NCBI GenBank assembly: GCA_963790715.1
Contig: CAWBPN010000015.1
Coordinates: forward strand, 1 to 10,139
Length of the DNA: 10,139 nt
Direction: 5' to 3'
Origin: DCFW01 sp963790715
GTDB taxonomy: Bacteria > Bacteroidota > Bacteroidia > Bacteroidales > Bacteroidaceae
Shown here: one piece after another, positions 1-8,811 of the stretch
How the letters are laid out: each line of letters opens with the position of its first letter
Position numbering within the stretch: position 1 is the first letter of the stretch
Notes under the pieces: model-generated
Databases searched by the model: none
Seen by the model: only the letters and a program-made list of their open reading frames with translations
What the model was told of the DNA's origin: nothing
Program-made: the position numbers and the translations under genes

Positions 1-1393
1 AATCGACCGGTATGGCATACGAACCACACATATTGTGCATAAATCCTAGACAATGACCGACTTCATGTGAGATAACATATCTAAGTGCATCACCCCATAT
101 CTTTTCCGGAACGTTTACCGTTCTTACATCTGCATCTGTTTGAGCTGTCTGAACAAAACGCCAATTATTTATCAATTTTACCACATCATGGTAGACATAA
201 ACCGACGCCATCAGTATCTCTCCGCTACGCGGATCTACCCATGATGGTCCCATAGCATTCTGAATGTTAATCGGGGCATAACGGATACATGAATACTTTA
301 TATTATCAGGGTCGAATTGTGGATCGTCCGTTGGAAAATCTTTAGCGACTATAGCATTTTTAAATCCTATTTTCTCAAACAGTTCATTCCATTGTGTAAC
401 ACCTTCTTTTATATAAGTTTTCCAATTTTGCGGAAATGCGTTGTCTATATAAAAGACTATTTGCTTTTTAGGTTTTACTTTTTCTCCGCGAAGAAATGCT
501 GCCGTGTCTGACGGTTCAATGTCCCATCTGTTGGCAAAATATACAGGAGCTGTCGTCTTCACATCGCTACCGAGTCTTTCGCGTTCGGTACTAAACACAC
601 CTATACGATAATCGGCCAAACGATAACGATAAGGTTTGTCTTTCAGAAGCAAAATAGAGCGAGTCATTTCGGCTGTGAAAGGTTTATTCTTAATAATCGT
701 TTCACCCGAAGAAGACAGAGAGAAAGTATAAGTCAATGTGCTCTTTACTGACGCATTATCATCAAAAGATTTTACGTCATCTATATATGAACAATCGCTT
801 TTAAAATCTTGTGTACGTTCATATCTTCCATACAATGAATTATTATCAAATGGAGTCATCTTTTTGTTGTCACCGACAAAAAAATTTGTCATATCGAAAA
901 CTACAGCTGTGGAATCGGCATTATAAGTTATAATCCTTTCGTTGTACAAAATAGCATTCATATTATTGTCTTCCAAAACTTTGTCCGATGGAGTATTACC
1001 GAGTATGAAATCGGTATTGACCGACCTGAGTTGTACATTCGTTTTATTTCTGGTGAATGTAACAAGGAATGGTGACGTAGGTTTGGAACCGACTATTGCA
1101 TTGCCGTTATCGGATATTTTGGTAATTGTAGAACCTATGAGCATTTCTTTATTAAAAAGTTTTACGGGGAATTCAAAATACACTTTGCCGTTAAGCATAT
1201 GTAAAGTAATAAATCCCTTTGCCACCTTATGGGGCTTTTTGAATAAATTCTCATAGGTGCTCTCTTTTTTCACCACCTTTTCTGTTTTTGCTTTTTTCTC
1301 AAAAAACAAAAACCTGTGATGCTTTTGGGCTTTTAGCTGAACTGAATTCGTAATAAGAATAAGAGCTAAAGTAATAAAAAATTGTCTATTCAT
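1..1393 (-). CDS. Zinc-dependent metalloprotease, DUF5118/DUF5117/DUF4953 type (5' part only)
   Basis: The first 464 residues are in the window and the gene continues past the left edge. Residues 1-22 look like a type I signal peptide (MNRQFFITLALILITNSVQL, then K-A) with no lipobox cysteine. A lysine-rich linker follows (about 24-44), then a short DUF5118-like segment (about 45-99) and a DUF5117-like region (about 100-300). A peptidase domain starts near 308. The decisive motif is HEVGHCLGFMHNM at residues 443-455. H443, H447 and H453 are the expected zinc ligands and E444 the catalytic base of a metzincin-like HExxHxxGxxH site. The preceding segment with GPSWVDPRSGEIL (382-394) is also typical of the family. 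Members are usually around 800 residues, so about half is missing. It is the sixth gene of the operon, 22 bases after the PKD-like gene. Substrate is unknown; peptide or protein cleavage is inferred. Final location (periplasm or secreted) cannot be judged without the C-terminus. Confidence 0.92.
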   Translation of the reverse strand, partial: MNRQFFITLALILITNSVQLKAQKHHRFLFFEKKAKTEKVVKKESTYENLFKKPHKVAKGFITLHMLNGKVYFEFPVKLFNKEMLIGSTITKISDNGNAIVGSKPTSPFLVTFTRNKTNVQLRSVNTDFILGNTPSDKVLEDNNMNAILYNERIITYNADSTAVVFDMTNFFVGDNKKMTPFDNNSLYGRYERTQDFKSDCSYIDDVKSFDDNASVKSTLTYTFSLSSSGETIIKNKPFTAEMTRSILLLKDKPYRYRLADYRIGVFSTERERLGSDVKTTAPVYFANRWDIEPSDTAAFLRGEKVKPKKQIVFYIDNAFPQNWKTYIKEGVTQWNELFEKIGFKNAIVAKDFPTDDPQFDPDNIKYSCIRYAPINIQNAMGPSWVDPRSGEILMASVYVYHDVVKLINNWRFVQTAQTDADVRTVNVPEKIWGDALRYVISHEVGHCLGFMHNMCGSYAIPVD

Positions 1394-1415
1394 GATTAAT
1401 ATTGTTGATTGTTTT

Positions 1416-3077
1416 TTAATAACCGATGGAAGTTACATCCAATATCTTTCCAAATCCGGTATAAGTAAGTGCTTTTGATGCATCAATGGTGCCTATACCG
1501 GTCTGGGTGATTGGAATCACATATAATTTACCGTCATATTCACCTTTTTGAGTAGCCAGTACAACTGCTTTGTTGTTCCATGGTAAAGATGCATATACAG
1601 GAGTGTCTCCGGTAATTGTACTGATATCGTTTGTATATTCTCCTTGTTGGTATAATTTGGCTGTTGTTATCTTTTCACCTGATGCCGGAGTAAATTTTGC
1701 TGTCGTTGAAACAGTTGCCGTAGAACCGCTACCGTAAGTGATGGCGTATACTCCATCGGCCGTAGCTACATACATAACCAGTTCTTTTGGTGAAAAGAAT
1801 ACCGATACTGCATTATCCAAGAGTGTTTTCCCGGCAGCCGGGATGATAAATTTATTTTTTGCCGCTGCCGGTTGTTCCGGTGAAGTTTCTGTCCAGTTGA
1901 CATAATTTTCATCCCAGTAGCCCTGTGCTTCCACATACTCGCTTAACGTGTAAATAGCATAATCTCCGCTATTGTCGTCTTTCAGCAAAAAGGTAGCTAA
2001 AGAACCTTCTTCATTTATACTTCCGGCGACGGCTGATTTTGAAGCCATATCGTTTGGATCGAAAATATTATTGGCTTCGTATGTTGAACAATAGCCATTG
2101 CCGCTTCCGCCTGCATTATATGCTACAAACGAACCTTGAACTTTATCCAACCATACACTATGATTATAGTAAGCCGATGAAGAAGAATGAGTGGCCACCA
2201 CATTATTATCAATGGTATAGCCCTTTGCACCGGCATCATACCATCCGAAAGTGTTATAAGCTACATTATTAAAAGAATATAGTCCGTTGCTAGTATAAGC
2301 GAAAAATGCTTGTGACCCCCTGAAAAATTTATTGAATTTAAATCCGCTTGGTTTATATGTAATCAGCGACTCGCTGTCAGAGTTACCGTTCTCGGAAAGA
2401 TCTTCACAATTGAAACGTGCACAGTAACCGTCATTAGTTATAGCCCAAACTTGATTAAAATGACTGTATTGGGTATATCCGTAGACTTCATAGCATAACG
2501 AAGTCATCAAACCTTCATAAGGTTTGCCGTTTGCATTTTCCAATATGTCATGATAAACGGTTTCATCTTTGTTATAATTTAAAGTCAATGTTTTATTCTT
2601 TATGTAGGTGAAATCTGATGTTGCACCGTCTTTCGTATCCGAAATCAACAATCCGCCGGTAAAAGAGCTTTGTACATATACTTTCCACGTATTTATATAC
2701 TGAAGGTTACCGTTTATCGAATCGGTAACAATCAGTTTCAACGTGTATGGAGTTGATGAAATAGGGCGGCTTATTTTGTGGTTGAAAGACTTGTCGGTAC
2801 TTAGAACTTCATATTCGGTGTTGTCGGTCTGCGGCAATTCTGTAAGTGCCCATTCGTATTTCAAACCGTTGGTGGTGTTGTTACCCTCACGGGAGATTGT
2901 CGGAGAAAGACTTATATCTTCTTGATAACCTACGTAAATGGCAGAGCCGATTCCTGTAGTGTCTATCTTTACATCTTCTATCGAATTGGTAGCTAAAGTA
3001 CTCTTATCATCATAACACGATGATATGAAGACGGTTACCAATATAAGTACTATAGCTGATAATATATATCGTTTCAT
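1416..3077 (-). CDS. PKD-like family lipoprotein with a propeller-like C-terminal region
   Basis: A 553-residue predicted lipoprotein. A hydrophobic signal sequence ends in ISSC, giving lipidated C21, followed by YDDKS, an acidic stretch resembling a surface-export signal. Residues about 33-136 look like a PKD/Ig-type beta domain: the KYEWAL segment (73-78) and YTLKLIVTDS (111-120) fit the strand pattern. From about 140 to the end the protein is rich in Tyr, Gly and Asn. It has several beta-hairpin-like stretches of the form hydrophobic-x-A-T-x-x-G-x-Y, at about 209-222, 257-269, 432-447 and 503-520, which suggests a beta-propeller or similar repeat fold. No catalytic motif is seen. It lies 11 bases after the DUF4843 gene and 22 before the protease gene. 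The PKD-like family assignment comes from the lipobox, the N-terminal domain and this typical gene order. A substrate-binding or SusCD-accessory role is inference. Confidence 0.85.
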   Translation of the reverse strand: MKRYILSAIVLILVTVFISSCYDDKSTLATNSIEDVKIDTTGIGSAIYVGYQEDISLSPTISREGNNTTNGLKYEWALTELPQTDNTEYEVLSTDKSFNHKISRPISSTPYTLKLIVTDSINGNLQYINTWKVYVQSSFTGGLLISDTKDGATSDFTYIKNKTLTLNYNKDETVYHDILENANGKPYEGLMTSLCYEVYGYTQYSHFNQVWAITNDGYCARFNCEDLSENGNSDSESLITYKPSGFKFNKFFRGSQAFFAYTSNGLYSFNNVAYNTFGWYDAGAKGYTIDNNVVATHSSSSAYYNHSVWLDKVQGSFVAYNAGGSGNGYCSTYEANNIFDPNDMASKSAVAGSINEEGSLATFLLKDDNSGDYAIYTLSEYVEAQGYWDENYVNWTETSPEQPAAAKNKFIIPAAGKTLLDNAVSVFFSPKELVMYVATADGVYAITYGSGSTATVSTTAKFTPASGEKITTAKLYQQGEYTNDISTITGDTPVYASLPWNNKAVVLATQKGEYDGKLYVIPITQTGIGTIDASKALTYTGFGKILDVTSIGY

Positions 3078-3088
3078 GATTTTTTTGT

Positions 3089-3958
3089 TTAATAACTTCT
3101 TGCTTCTATTAATTGTCCTTTCAGTGCGCCTGCGTCGTGAGTGAGCGGAGAATTTGGGTGAGATTCGTTATAAGCTTTAATATAAGCTGCAAATTTAAGT
3201 GCGTACGACTTATAAGAACCGTCGCCGTAAATTACGCTGTAACGAGGTAAGTACTTGTAGGAACCGTATACTGCCGAATTGTATTTCGCACTGTGTATGG
3301 CATAGCTATCCCAATCGTCCCAACCCAAGGCCGTTACAATTGCCTTTAAAGCATTAGGGCTATAATTTGCCAAACTAGTAGAAACAAAACTTATAGATGA
3401 ATTGATTAGCATATTATAAGTACGAATATGTTGTGAACTACTGGGAGCCGGAATTTCGTTGTTCCATTGCAATACGGCATGTGTGTAAGCATAAGGTCCC
3501 ACTGCCAAACTATCTGATGTTTTTAAGTTGATATACAATTCATAAGTACTGTCTTGAAGAATTTCCAGATTTCTCAGTTTGATGCGTATGTAGCCTGAAA
3601 GACTATCGGAGGGAATAATCGCCTCCATTATTTCATAAGAATCAGCCGGAGCGTTTGACTTATTATTATCTATAGTGTAAGCTATTGTACGGTTGGCCGA
3701 TTTCTTTTTGCCTATCAGCATTACCGGCAAATCATAAACCTTGCATGAATCAAACGGATCAGCTATAAAAGAATATGATGCACGAAAAATGTCGTAATTT
3801 ATATCGTATCCGTTTGTTTCGGATAAATTCAGATAGTTTGATGGAAAGCGAACAGCATCGTAACTGTCATTAAAAGAATTTATATCATCCTTTTGGCAAC
3901 TTATGGCGATGACAGCAATTACTATCATCAATCCTGCATTAATAAGTTTTTTCTTCAT
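3089..3958 (-). CDS. DUF4843 domain-containing lipoprotein
   Basis: A 289-residue predicted lipoprotein. The signal sequence ends in AISC (C21) and is followed directly by QKDD, which resembles the acidic lipoprotein export signal that sends lipoproteins to the cell surface in some Bacteroidota. Residues about 32-165 are beta-rich, with a DAVRFP start (34-39) typical of DUF4843. The C-terminal part contains the family-like segment AYNESHPNSPLTHDAG (262-277), preceded by a helical stretch and a very tyrosine-rich stretch (219-263). No enzyme motif is visible. It sits between the SusD-like gene (14 bases upstream) and the PKD-like gene (11 bases downstream), the usual place for this family. It is probably an accessory surface lipoprotein of the SusCD transporter, perhaps substrate binding; that role is inferred. 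The assignment rests on gene order, size and the N- and C-terminal signatures. Confidence 0.86.
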   Translation of the reverse strand: MKKKLINAGLMIVIAVIAISCQKDDINSFNDSYDAVRFPSNYLNLSETNGYDINYDIFRASYSFIADPFDSCKVYDLPVMLIGKKKSANRTIAYTIDNNKSNAPADSYEIMEAIIPSDSLSGYIRIKLRNLEILQDSTYELYINLKTSDSLAVGPYAYTHAVLQWNNEIPAPSSSQHIRTYNMLINSSISFVSTSLANYSPNALKAIVTALGWDDWDSYAIHSAKYNSAVYGSYKYLPRYSVIYGDGSYKSYALKFAAYIKAYNESHPNSPLTHDAGALKGQLIEARSY

Positions 3959-3972
3959 TGCTAATTACTTTT

Positions 3973-5478
3973 TTATTGTTGACGACCTGATTGAAGTTCA
4001 AATTCAGGATATGGAAGCACATATTGCGTATCACTCATTTGTCCAGAATAATTGGGAATGGATATTGCTCCTGTACGTTTGTAATAATAAAATATCACTC
4101 CTTCGGAGATAAACTCCTTGCGATATTCTTTTTTTATCTCTTCTTCTATTTGATCGGCAGTCAATCCTGAAAGATCGGAATACAAGCCTCTTTGCTGACG
4201 GACGGTATTCAACATTTTCATTGCCATGTCAAGATTTGGATTAGTATCGGTTGCATAGCATTCGGCAGCAATATAATACACTTCAGGCAAACGAATCATC
4301 GATATTTTGGCAGCATAATATTTTGACAAATTGTTTTGATACACTTTCAACGGAACGTAACCTAATGAAGAGTTGGACGTACTTTGATTCAACAACTTTG
4401 AGAAGCGAATATCGGAAGTGGAATTTTCATAAAGAGAAGTTGCATCGTCCGGAGATAAAAACATCGCAGAATAATCCACATCTGCATAATTGGGCTTAAT
4501 ATATGAAGTTATATAGTTTGACAGTGTAGCCACATTCAGTCCGAAGATATTTTCGCAAGCCAATGAGGTATTTGTTTTATCAACAGAAAGTGCGTCAAGA
4601 AAATGAAGATATGTATTCATGCTTGAATTTGAGATGTCGTTACCGACAGCTGCAATAACTTCTTCGGCTGCTGTTAGTGCTTTTGCTTTGTCGTCAGCAG
4701 ATCCTCTCCACAAATATACGCGTGCTTGTAACGCCTTTACTGCATAATAATTAAGATGAATTGTGCGATTTTTATAATATCCGTCATCATTTACTTCCGA
4801 ATAATATGAAGCGTCATGCTTGCCTGTAATCGGATCATAATCCTTTAGTTGTTTGGCCGATTCATCCAAGTCGGAAAGAATCTTATCGATTGTCTCTTTC
4901 CCGGTAAGTTGTGGCGCAACATTTTTCGATACACCGGTTACATAAGGTATTGTGTATTTGCTGTCAAGAGTTGAAGTACGATTAGCCCAATTACCGTAGC
5001 CGTAAAGACGAAGAAGATCGAAGTGCATATAAGCCCGAATAGCCAAAAGTTCACCTTTTATTATATGATAATTTATAGGATTGATATTAGCTGAATCTTT
5101 ATTGAGGTAAATCGATTCTTCATTGGCATTTATAATGACGTTGTACGCTTTTGCCCAAATAGCCTCAGTAACGCCTACCGCTTCGATCGTGCTGAATTTG
5201 TAATTTTCCAATTCGTAATCAGTTTCTGTAGTACTATTCTGTGTGATCGGTTTAAACTGATTAGCTAAAAGTTCTGTTGCATACCACGAAAGGTTTTTAC
5301 CATATAAAGATTCGTCGGTCATTCCGATATAACAACCTGTAAGGCTTTGTTGAAAGCCAGCATCCGTACTGTATTGATCTTTTTCCCGAGTTTCCGAATC
5401 GGAAGTGACATTAAACCAATTTTCACATGAACTAGTCAATAATACTATTGATAACAATGCTAATATTTGTTTTTTCAT
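3973..5478 (-). CDS. SusD/RagB-type nutrient-binding outer-membrane lipoprotein
   Basis: A 501-residue lipoprotein of normal SusD-family length. The signal sequence ends in LTSSC, making C18 the likely lipidated residue; Thr at -3 is not canonical but is tolerated in this phylum. The N-terminal SusD-like part includes the FNVTSDSETREKDQYSTDAG region (22-41). A TPR-like helix carries GELLAIRAYMHFDLLRLYG (142-160), one of the best SusD markers. The C-terminal RagB/SusD domain (about 300-501) holds RLPEVYYIAAECYA (396-409), LNTVRQQRGL (423-432) and EYRKEFISEGVIFYYYKR (451-468). SusD proteins form the extracellular lid of the SusC barrel and bind the ligand. The gene starts 11 bases after the end of the SusC-type gene, as expected for an obligate pair. 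The neighbouring protease and absence of carbohydrate enzymes suggest a peptide ligand, which is inference. Confidence 0.95.
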   Translation of the reverse strand: MKKQILALLSIVLLTSSCENWFNVTSDSETREKDQYSTDAGFQQSLTGCYIGMTDESLYGKNLSWYATELLANQFKPITQNSTTETDYELENYKFSTIEAVGVTEAIWAKAYNVIINANEESIYLNKDSANINPINYHIIKGELLAIRAYMHFDLLRLYGYGNWANRTSTLDSKYTIPYVTGVSKNVAPQLTGKETIDKILSDLDESAKQLKDYDPITGKHDASYYSEVNDDGYYKNRTIHLNYYAVKALQARVYLWRGSADDKAKALTAAEEVIAAVGNDISNSSMNTYLHFLDALSVDKTNTSLACENIFGLNVATLSNYITSYIKPNYADVDYSAMFLSPDDATSLYENSTSDIRFSKLLNQSTSNSSLGYVPLKVYQNNLSKYYAAKISMIRLPEVYYIAAECYATDTNPNLDMAMKMLNTVRQQRGLYSDLSGLTADQIEEEIKKEYRKEFISEGVIFYYYKRTGAISIPNYSGQMSDTQYVLPYPEFELQSGRQQ

Positions 5479-5489
5479 AATTGACTGCT

Positions 5490-8400
5490 TTAAAATGTTG
5501 ATGTTAATGAGAATGAGAAATTCCGTGCAAACGGATATGATGTGCCTCGTTCAATTCTAATTGAAGAGAAGGTTGCAACATCATTCATATAGAATGCCAA
5601 TTTCAAACGTTGCATATACATTTTCTTATATATGGAAGCCGGCATTTCATAATAGAAACTTATGGATGATAGATCCAACTCGTGACGATTTTGAACGAAA
5701 CGTGTTGTTGCCCGAGTAACTTCTTTAGATTGGAATTTCTTGTATTTAGTGACATCACCAGGCTTTTGCCAACGTCCGTATAGCACCCGTTTATCAACGT
5801 TGTATGTAATATCTACGTCTTCAACACGGTCCACTAAAGTGTAGTTATACATTTGGCAACCTGTAAGAAAGCTCAATGTTGTGTTAAAACCGATGCCTTT
5901 ATACTCGGCCGAAATACCTGCGGTACCACGATATTTAGGTAACGAATTCCCGGCTGCTACCAAATCAGAAGCATCATAAGTATATGTATAACTGCCATCT
6001 TTTTTTATATATATTTCCATACCCGTCTGTGGGTCTATGCCAGCCGAAGGCACAGCCCATATAGTGTTCATCGACTGCCCGTCCTTATACATCAGTACAG
6101 GTATTGAATTGCTTGTACTTTCAGCTGATTTTTCCATTTTCTCGTTATAAGCTTTCATGCTCTCGGAAAGGCTTATGATTTTATTCTTAGTATATGTCAG
6201 TGCTCCGTAAACATTGACAAATCCGTATTTGCCGTGCAAGATGTTGTAATTCGCTTTCAGTTCGTATCCGCTGTTTCTAACCAATCCCAAATTGTCCTTG
6301 ACTGTAGAAAAGCCGGTAGATGTAGGTATAGTTACATCCGTCAACATATTCTTGGTATCGGCACGATAGTAATCCGCAGACAATGATAGACCGCTTATAC
6401 GCAAGTCAACACCAATATCATAGTCTTTCTTTTGTTCCCATTTAAGTCCTGAATTCGGCATATTATTTAAGTAAGCACCTGTGAATCCGCCATACACTAC
6501 ACCTGTATAATACTTATAAGTTCCTATAGCAGCATTAGTATCGAAATTCTGATTACCTGTCAAACCGACGGAAGCACGAAATTTCAATTGTTTGACAAAT
6601 TTCAAGTTTCTCATAAACTTTTCATTATGCATATTCCAACCCAATCCTAACGACCAACTGTTTGCCCAACGATTATCTTTACCGTATAGAGAAGATGCAC
6701 TTTCACGCAAAGTCGCGTCCATCAGATAACGGTTGGCATAATCGTATGATAAAGCCGTCAGGAAACTGGCTTGCCTGTTTATTGAAGAAAAACCTATAGG
6801 CGTTGTTCCTTCGGCATATTGACGGGCAAAAGTAATATCGGTATTCTGGTTGTTTGTAAAACCTTCGGCTGTATATTGGTATGCTGATGACTTGTCTTCG
6901 GAAATAAATGTGCCGACATTGGCAAAAATAGTATGCAGACCTATTTCTTTATTGAAATTGATATTCAAATCACTTGATATTGAACTCGATTTACCGTCTT
7001 CTGCAATATATTTACCACGTCTCAATAAGTCTTCGTCTGATGTATATGAAGCAAACATGGAGTGATCACGCGGATAAAAATCATCAACTCCGTTTCGCTT
7101 TTGAGATACCCCAAAACGAAAAGTCGCTTTAAAATCCTGATAGAATTGCCATTCGGTATAGAAATTATTGATGAATTGCAAATAATTACTTTTTAAACTT
7201 GTCCCGATTTGTGAGTCATACATAGGATTGGCAATATTGTCTTCAGCCCAACGTAATACTTTACCGTTTTCATCGGTTGCCTGCCAATAAGGATTCATCT
7301 TTACATAATCGCTGAAACTACCGTAAGGTGAATCCTGACTGTTATTGGATACTATTGATAAGATATTTTTAAACAGTAAATTCTTTTGACGATATGACAC
7401 ATTGACATCGCCGGAAATGTTTGTACGATCAGACTCTTTCATCGCACCGCTTACCTTATCATATGTCAAGTCCAATATCGCACGAAGTCCATTGGAATCG
7501 CCCAATTCGATATTCAAATCATGTTTGTATCCTACTCCTGAATGAAGAGGTTTCGACAACCAATAAGTATCAAGTCCTTCAAGCACTAATTTCCTGCGAT
7601 TATTATAAAGCTTGGTCAAAGAAGCTTGAGTGTCAACATCCGAATCAGTGTAAACACCTTCGGCAACTTCAGCTTGTAATTTTTCAGTAGCATTACACAT
7701 ATTGTAGCTTGTCAGATCAGGTACTTCAAACGAAATATTCCCGTTGTAAGTAATGCGTTGTTTATTGCCGGTAAGTTTCTTAGTCTCAATGACAATTACA
7801 CCATTTGCCGCCTTTGATCCATATAATGCTTTAGCCGAAGCATCTTTCAGAATAGTAATGCTTTCAACACGATTCATATCCATGTCCATTACCGTCTGCA
7901 AAGTTGTTTCAAAACCGTCTAAAATAAATAATGGTTGGTTAGGTTGATTCTGATAATTACCCTTTAGAGTAGTTGTGCCCTCAACGGGAAAGCTCGAAGT
8001 TCCGCGCATTGATATGGTAGGAGTAGTATTAGGGTCGGATCCCATTGTCATATTATCCGGAATATAAATTGTCGGGTCTAAAATCTTTAAACTTTGAATA
8101 ATATTCTGGTTGCTTACGCGGGTAAGTTCATCGCTTGAAATCGTAGTTGAAGCACCGGTAAAACTTTCTGCTTTACGCGTGTATATACCTGTAACTACTA
8201 CATCATTCAATACATTATCAGAGCTCATCGATATGTTCCTTATTATATTTTCATTATCTACTTTAATATTGGATTGTTTAACCTTCATGCCAACAAATGA
8301 TACTGACAACACGCAATTGATATTAGAAGGTACCTCCACCGAATAGTGTCCGTTGTCTGTAGTGACACATATATTCCTTAGTTCTTTTCCGTTAGCGTCG

Positions 8401-8801
8401 AACACCCGCACGACCGCTCCGGGAAGAACTTTCCCGTAATTGTCGTATATAATCCCTGAGATAATTCGATTCCCCGCTTTATACTGCGAGATAATAACCA
8501 TATTATCACTGAATGTATATAATAAATTGGTTCCTTTGAAAACTTTCTTCAAGACATCATCTACAGTTTTGTTACTTACTTTAATTGTTACTGCATTCAA
8601 TAGTTTGATCTGCTCCACATTATAAATGAAACTTAATCCGGTCTGCTTATGCAAAGCATCGAAAAAATCCTTTACCGTAACAGAATGTAAATCCAAAGTT
8701 ACTTTCCTTGATCCGGCAAAACTAATAGCCGGTAACGATAAGAACATTATTATTAAGGATACCCTTAATAAAATACACATTTTACCTCTTTTCTTTTTCA
8801 T
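5490..8801 (-). CDS. SusC/RagA-type TonB-dependent transporter with N-terminal STN signalling domain
   Basis: A 1103-residue outer-membrane TonB-dependent receptor. A signal peptide ends near residue 29 (LPAISFAG). An STN (secretin/TonB short N-terminal) domain spans about 33-104, and a carboxypeptidase-regulatory-like beta domain about 113-196 (from ISGIIYDNYGKVLPGA). A TonB-box-like LNDVVVTG lies at 198-205. The plug follows (about 210-340), with the SusC signature seen as PLFILDGFE (290-298) and ESITILKDASAKALYGSKAA (313-332). The rest is the beta barrel, ending in a terminal Phe (FSFSLTSTF) as expected for barrel assembly. The STN domain marks a transducer that contacts a FecR-type regulator, and that gene is immediately upstream, 10 bases away. 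The start at 8801 is preferred; an in-frame Met at 8780 would leave a shorter basic N-region and cannot be ruled out. Substrate import is energised by TonB-ExbBD. Peptide specificity is inferred from context only. Confidence 0.97.
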   Translation of the reverse strand: MKKKRGKMCILLRVSLIIMFLSLPAISFAGSRKVTLDLHSVTVKDFFDALHKQTGLSFIYNVEQIKLLNAVTIKVSNKTVDDVLKKVFKGTNLLYTFSDNMVIISQYKAGNRIISGIIYDNYGKVLPGAVVRVFDANGKELRNICVTTDNGHYSVEVPSNINCVLSVSFVGMKVKQSNIKVDNENIIRNISMSSDNVLNDVVVTGIYTRKAESFTGASTTISSDELTRVSNQNIIQSLKILDPTIYIPDNMTMGSDPNTTPTISMRGTSSFPVEGTTTLKGNYQNQPNQPLFILDGFETTLQTVMDMDMNRVESITILKDASAKALYGSKAANGVIVIETKKLTGNKQRITYNGNISFEVPDLTSYNMCNATEKLQAEVAEGVYTDSDVDTQASLTKLYNNRRKLVLEGLDTYWLSKPLHSGVGYKHDLNIELGDSNGLRAILDLTYDKVSGAMKESDRTNISGDVNVSYRQKNLLFKNILSIVSNNSQDSPYGSFSDYVKMNPYWQATDENGKVLRWAEDNIANPMYDSQIGTSLKSNYLQFINNFYTEWQFYQDFKATFRFGVSQKRNGVDDFYPRDHSMFASYTSDEDLLRRGKYIAEDGKSSSISSDLNINFNKEIGLHTIFANVGTFISEDKSSAYQYTAEGFTNNQNTDITFARQYAEGTTPIGFSSINRQASFLTALSYDYANRYLMDATLRESASSLYGKDNRWANSWSLGLGWNMHNEKFMRNLKFVKQLKFRASVGLTGNQNFDTNAAIGTYKYYTGVVYGGFTGAYLNNMPNSGLKWEQKKDYDIGVDLRISGLSLSADYYRADTKNMLTDVTIPTSTGFSTVKDNLGLVRNSGYELKANYNILHGKYGFVNVYGALTYTKNKIISLSESMKAYNEKMEKSAESTSNSIPVLMYKDGQSMNTIWAVPSAGIDPQTGMEIYIKKDGSYTYTYDASDLVAAGNSLPKYRGTAGISAEYKGIGFNTTLSFLTGCQMYNYTLVDRVEDVDITYNVDKRVLYGRWQKPGDVTKYKKFQSKEVTRATTRFVQNRHELDLSSISFYYEMPASIYKKMYMQRLKLAFYMNDVATFSSIRIERGTSYPFARNFSFSLTSTF

Positions 8802-8811
8802 AAACGTTATA

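Noticed and set aside
317..1256. Plus-strand open frames of 62-104 codons across the left part of the window
   Set aside because: They lie antisense to a continuous minus-strand metalloprotease reading frame with clear family motifs, and their translations show no recognisable domain.
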